Of a DNA stretch of 64,000 nt, positions 62,907 to 64,000 are shown in pieces; within the stretch, counting starts at the first letter, position 1, and the number at the start of each line of letters is the position of its first letter. Below the pieces are notes generated by a model, which searched no databases, was not told where the DNA came from, and worked only from the letters and a program-made list of their open reading frames with translations. The position numbers were made by a program, and so were the translations under genes. Source of the DNA: Paeniglutamicibacter kerguelensis. Its GTDB lineage: Bacteria; Actinomycetota; Actinomycetes; Actinomycetales; Micrococcaceae. Where the stretch lies: positions 2,542,001 through 2,606,000 of the forward strand of contig NZ_JAGIOF010000001.1 of the NCBI RefSeq assembly GCF_017876535.1. The letters run 5' to 3'.

Positions 62907-62987
62907 GATGTCTCCCTAAGTTGGTGATATCCATTCCAGAGGCGGAACCGATCAATGATCGATCCCGCCATCTGAATAGAACGCTTT

Positions 62988-63458
62988 TTACCAGCGGTAG
63001 TGGGCGAAGGCCTTGTTGGACTCTGCCATCTTGTGAGTGTCTTCGCGACGCTTTACAGCGGCACCCAGACCGTTGGAGGCGTCGAGGATCTCGTTCATGA
63101 GACGCTCGATCATGGTCTTCTCGCGGCGAGCCTTCGAGTAGCCAACGAGCCAGCGAAGTGCCAGAGCGGTCGAGCGACCCGGCTTTACTTCTACTGGAAC
63201 CTGGTAGGTAGCGCCACCAACACGGCGGGAGCGAACCTCGAGGGCCGGGCGGATGTTATCCATGGCCTTCTTGAGGGTCACAACCGGGTCGGTACCGTTC
63301 TTGGCCAATGCACCTTCGAGTGCACCGTAAACGATACGCTCTGCGGTGGACTTCTTACCGTCGATCAAAACCTTGTTGATCAGCTGGGTAACAAGCGGGG
63401 AACCGTATACCGGATCCGAGACGAGGGGGCGCGCTGGCGCCGGGCCCTTACGAGGCAT
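62988..63458 (-). CDS. rpsG: Ribosomal protein S7
   Basis: S7 starts small-subunit head assembly and touches the E site. The 156-residue protein starts [20 protein letters not shown] and has [40 protein letters not shown], then [20 protein letters not shown]. Typical length. The start overlaps the rpsL stop as TAATG. Confidence 0.98.
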   Translation of the reverse strand: MPRKGPAPARPLVSDPVYGSPLVTQLINKVLIDGKKSTAERIVYGALEGALAKNGTDPVVTLKKAMDNIRPALEVRSRRVGGATYQVPVEVKPGRSTALALRWLVGYSKARREKTMIERLMNEILDASNGLGAAVKRREDTHKMAESNKAFAHYRW

Positions 63459-63832
63459 TACTTACCTTCCTTCTTGGCACCGTAGCGGGAACGAGCCTGC
63501 TTACGGTTCTTTACACCCTGGGTATCGAGCGCACCACGTACGATCTTGTAGCGCACACCCGGAAGGTCCTTCACACGACCACCGCGAACGAGCACGATGG
63601 AGTGTTCCTGCAGGTTGTGGCCAACGCCCGGAATGTAAGCGGTAACTTCAACGCCACCGGCAAGGCGCACACGTGCGACCTTACGAAGTGCGGAGTTCGG
63701 CTTCTTCGGGGTGGTGGTGTACACACGGGTGCATACGCCACGACGCATTGGGTTGCCCTTAAGGGCTGGGGCCTTGGTCTTCTTGACCTTCGGCGAGCGG
63801 CCCTTGCGGACCAGCTGCTGAATAGTAGGCAC
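63458..63832 (-). CDS. rpsL: Ribosomal protein S12
   Basis: S12 controls decoding accuracy and is the target site of streptomycin-resistance changes. The GTG at 63832 (GGAGG 8 bases upstream) gives 124 residues: [20 protein letters not shown] after the initiator, [40 protein letters not shown] and [20 protein letters not shown]. The lysines of the PKKPNSA and GGRVKDLPG loops are the wild-type, sensitive form. A longer frame of 14 codons is leader. Confidence 0.98.
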   Translation of the reverse strand: MPTIQQLVRKGRSPKVKKTKAPALKGNPMRRGVCTRVYTTTPKKPNSALRKVARVRLAGGVEVTAYIPGVGHNLQEHSIVLVRGGRVKDLPGVRYKIVRGALDTQGVKNRKQARSRYGAKKEGK

Positions 63833-64000
63833 TTTCGTGTCCTCCGGTTTCTTGTTCTGCGGCGCCGCCCACAATAAGACTGCTTGGAGACGCTGCGTTT
63901 ATAGTCGTTTAGTCACAGCGACTTCGGGTTGACCCCTAGGCGTGCGAAAGTGTGGCATATGTTGCGCAACCTACCCGCAACCCGGACTGTGTCCATTTGC
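63833..64000 (-). promoter_or_regulatory. Upstream region of the str unit with candidate -10
   Basis: The window ends 168 bases before rpsL. A TATAAA at 63898-63903 on the minus strand is a possible -10, about 65 bases before the rpsL start, without a clear -35. No other feature is evident. Confidence 0.35.

Noticed and set aside
61158..62927. 589-codon open frame on the plus strand opposite fusA, and similar long antisense frames (for example 53405-54997 and 33972-35609)
   Set aside because: They are shadows of strongly coding genes in GC-rich DNA: composition is typical of reversed codons, no ribosome sites, no family likeness.
1..64000. CRISPR arrays, insertion sequences, phage genes, restriction or toxin-antitoxin systems
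   Set aside because: No spaced direct repeats, transposase, integrase, nuclease or toxin-like frames were found; all substantial frames belong to flagellar or housekeeping families.

Overview
The window reads as chromosome of a motile, high-GC actinobacterium of the Micrococcaceae (Arthrobacter sensu lato or a close relative). The evidence is the order rpsL-rpsG-fusA-tuf / S10 operon / spc operon / secY-adk-map / infA-rpmJ-rpsM-rpsK-rpoA-rplQ-truA / rplM-rpsI-glmM, the cluster alr-tsaE-tsaB-rimI-tsaD, frequent GTG starts, and actinobacterial-type tails on several ribosomal proteins. There are no tRNA or rRNA genes, insertion sequences, prophages or CRISPR arrays. I assigned about 73 protein genes, and nearly all the sequence is explained by known families. 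No obviously new multi-gene system is visible; the unusual signals are at the regulatory, RNA-structure and gene-content level.

Positions 1-22,725 hold a flagellar gene cluster. The minus strand carries fliA, then flagellin, fliD-fliS-(fliT-like), then a tightly overlapping operon flgB-flgC-fliE-fliF-fliG-fliH-fliI-fliJ-NlpC/P60-fliK-flgD-flgE-flbD-motA-motB-fliM-fliN-fliO-fliP-fliQ that runs off the left edge (fliR, flhB and flhA are presumably beyond it). The plus strand carries flgN-flgK-flgL-fliW. Three promoters of one form, TAAC-N15-GCCGAT(A/T)G, sit before flagellin, flgB and flgN, so a single FliA-type sigma factor appears to drive all three transcripts, including the basal-body and motor operon. 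No chemotaxis genes, flgM, csrA, flgF/flgG or flgJ are in the window.

Positions 22,800-39,000 are housekeeping: a THUMP-like methyltransferase, a GCS2-type glutamate-cysteine ligase, the t6A tRNA-modification genes tsaD/tsaB/tsaE with rimI and alr, mscL, coaA, glmS, a DinB-fold protein, acpS, nnr, ugd and glmM. Several of these supply cell-wall precursors (alr, glmS, glmM, ugd). Strong hairpin terminators separate most units, and several genes appear to start with leaderless mRNAs.

Positions 39,100-64,000 contain the ribosomal-protein superclusters, all on the minus strand and split into units by terminators: rplM-rpsI; truA; infA-rpmJ-rpsM-rpsK-rpoA-rplQ; map; secY-adk; rplN-to-rplO (spc); rpsJ-to-rpsQ (S10); tuf; rpsL-rpsG-fusA. 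rpsN is missing from the spc unit and rpsD from the alpha unit. A recurrent feature is short, strong stem-loops that enclose or touch the stop codon of a gene (rpoA, rplQ, rpsI, rpsM, rpmJ, rpsS, rplW, rpsQ, tuf, glmM, coaA). About 1.3 kb ahead of rpsJ is nearly gene-free and holds only a structured leader and one possible small membrane protein.
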